DNA of 64,000 nt from Mycoplana dimorpha (GTDB lineage Bacteria; Pseudomonadota; Alphaproteobacteria; Rhizobiales; Rhizobiaceae). The DNA lies in contig NZ_PZZZ01000003.1 in the NCBI RefSeq assembly GCF_003046475.1, positions 310,001 through 374,000 of the forward strand. The letters are read 5' to 3'. Shown in pieces: positions 62,654 to 64,000 of this stretch. Position numbers and translations under genes: made by a program. Numbering within the stretch: position 1 is the first letter of the stretch; each line of letters begins with the position of its first letter. The notes below the pieces were generated by a model. That model saw nothing but the letters and a program-made list of their open reading frames with translations. It was not told the origin of the DNA and did not search any database.

Positions 62654-64000
62654 ATGAGCGCACCGCGTACCCTCTACGACAAGATCTGGGACGACCACGT
62701 CGTCAGCACGCAGGAAGACGGCACCTGTCTTCTCTACATTGACCGTCACCTGGTCCATGAGGTGACGAGTCCGCAGGCCTTCGAGGGCCTGCGCATGGCC
62801 GGCCGAAAGGTCCGTCATCCGGAGAAGACGCTCGCCGTCGTCGACCACAACGTGCCGACCTCGCCGGACCGCAAGAACGGCATCAAGAACGAGGAAAGCC
62901 GCATCCAGGTCGAGGCGCTCGCCAGGAACGCCGCCGACTTCGGCGTCGAATACTATTCGGAGAACGACATCCGCCAGGGCATCGTCCACATCGTCGGTCC
63001 CGAGCAGGGCTTCACCCTGCCGGGCATGACCATCGTCTGCGGCGACAGCCACACCTCCACGCACGGCGCTTTCGGCGCCCTGGCGCACGGCATCGGCACC
63101 TCCGAGGTCGAGCACGTGCTCGCCACCCAGACGCTGATCCAGAAGAAAGCGAAGAACATGCTGGTGCGCGTCGACGGCCAGCTGCCGCCGCATGTCACCG
63201 CCAAGGACATCATCCTTGCCGTCATCGGCGAGATCGGCACAGCCGGCGGCACCGGCTATGTCATCGAGTTTGCCGGCGAAGCGATCCGCTCGCTGTCGAT
63301 GGAAGGCCGCATGACGGTCTGCAACATGACGATCGAGGGTGGCGCCCGCGCCGGCCTGATCGCGCCCGACGAGACGACCTTCGCCTATGTGAAGGACAAG
63401 CCGCGCGCGCCCAAGGGCAAGGCCTGGGACATGGCGCTCGAATACTGGAAGACGCTGCACACCGACGAGGGCGCCCACTATGACCGCGTCGTCGTGCTCG
63501 ACGCCGCCAACCTGCCGCCGATCGTCTCCTGGGGCTCCTCGCCGGAGGACGTCGTCTCGGTGCAGGGCGTCGTGCCGAACCCGGACGACATCGCCGACGA
63601 GACGAAGCGGGCTTCCAAGTGGCGCGCGCTCGACTACATGGGCCTGAAGCCGGGGACCAAGATCACCGACATCGCCATCGACCGCGTCTTCATCGGTTCG
63701 TGCACCAACGGCCGCATCGAGGACCTGCGCGAAGTCGCCAAGGTCGTCGAGGGCAAGAAGGTGGCCTCGACCGTCAGCGCCATGATCGTGCCCGGCTCGG
63801 GCCTCGTGAAGGAACAGGCGGAGGCCGAGGGGCTCGACAAGATCTTCAAGGAAGCCGGCTTCGACTGGCGCGAGCCCGGCTGTTCGATGTGCCTTGCGAT
63901 GAACGATGACCGGCTGAAGCCGGGCGAGCGCTGCGCCTCGACCTCGAACCGCAACTTCGAGGGCCGGCAGGGCTTCAAGGGCCGCACCCACCTTGTCTCG
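62654..64000 (+). CDS. leuC: 3-isopropylmalate dehydratase large subunit (3' partial)
   Basis: The frame stays open to the window end; 449 codons are visible of about 470. The enzyme isomerises isopropylmalate in leucine biosynthesis with LeuD. Motifs are the start [26 protein letters not shown]-like [19 protein letters not shown], the first cluster-binding IGSCTNGR, and the CSMCLAMN pair. A 263-bp gap upstream holds its promoter; a 38-codon frame there (62467-62583) has no leucine run. Confidence 0.96.
   Translation, partial: MSAPRTLYDKIWDDHVVSTQEDGTCLLYIDRHLVHEVTSPQAFEGLRMAGRKVRHPEKTLAVVDHNVPTSPDRKNGIKNEESRIQVEALARNAADFGVEYYSENDIRQGIVHIVGPEQGFTLPGMTIVCGDSHTSTHGAFGALAHGIGTSEVEHVLATQTLIQKKAKNMLVRVDGQLPPHVTAKDIILAVIGEIGTAGGTGYVIEFAGEAIRSLSMEGRMTVCNMTIEGGARAGLIAPDETTFAYVKDKPRAPKGKAWDMALEYWKTLHTDEGAHYDRVVVLDAANLPPIVSWGSSPEDVVSVQGVVPNPDDIADETKRASKWRALDYMGLKPGTKITDIAIDRVFIGSCTNGRIEDLREVAKVVEGKKVASTVSAMIVPGSGLVKEQAEAEGLDKIFKEAGFDWREPGCSMCLAMNDDRLKPGERCASTSNRNFEGRQGFKGRTHLVS

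Overview
The window is a GC-rich alphaproteobacterial chromosome segment, almost certainly from the Rhizobiaceae. The order ffh / chorismate mutase / rpsP / rimM / trmD / rplS / leuC, the dapF-mtaB-ftsY-yciB block, acnA next to ccmABCDG, the chvB/ndvB - opgC - chvA/ndvA cluster, a rhizobial-type pyruvate carboxylase, a CtrA-type box and a RIME-like intergenic palindrome all fit that family. The genus cannot be fixed from the sequence alone. No rRNA, tRNA, CRISPR array, transposase or phage gene was seen.

Layout. 1-10.5 kb: a short-chain carboxylate block. It has the 3' part of a CrbS-like transporter/histidine kinase, a convergent XRE/ScfR-type regulator, a five-gene branched-chain-amino-acid-type ABC importer and acetyl-CoA synthetase. 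10.7-12 kb: a stand-alone FliN/SpoA-domain protein diverging from a PilZ-like protein with a perfect CtrA box in front. 12-18.5 kb: a LysR regulator diverging from a translationally coupled operon of 2-aminoethylphosphonate-type ABC importer genes and a class-III PLP enzyme. 19.2-31.5 kb: cyclic beta-1,2-glucan synthesis (ndvB), substitution (OpgC-like) and export (ndvA), with a decayed tandem copy of the ndvA 3' end. 31.7-39.9 kb: a LuxR-type regulator, pyruvate carboxylase, an acetyltransferase, a glycosyltransferase-like protein, DUF2794 and DUF1223 genes. 40-46.2 kb: aconitase and cytochrome c maturation genes ccmABCDG, with ccmA and ccmB split by a RIME-like element. 46.5-49.2 kb: an MFS exporter coupled to an M20 amidohydrolase. 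49.2-55 kb: yciB, ftsY, mtaB and dapF as a reverse-strand operon, then a metallo-beta-lactamase-fold hydrolase. 55.2-64 kb: SRP, translation and tRNA-modification genes, a polar amino-acid ABC pair lacking an ATPase, and leuC running off the end.

The most unusual observation is in the first block. The XRE/ScfR regulator carries, between its HTH and its ligand-binding part, about 50 residues that align without gaps to the DHp (HisKA) helices of the neighbouring kinase, with the phospho-acceptor histidine retained (about 21 of 47 residues identical by eye). It suggests a one-component regulator that borrowed, or was built to dock on, a two-component dimerisation domain. Two palindromes sit in the AT-rich gap between this regulator and the transporter operon. 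Other items worth a second look are the 423-bp tandem duplication of the ndvA end with its terminator, a long imperfect hairpin downstream of the DUF1223 gene, the CtrA box before the PilZ gene, the large extra-membrane insertion in the phosphonate-type permease, and a LuxR solo that keeps the acyl-homoserine-lactone pocket residues.
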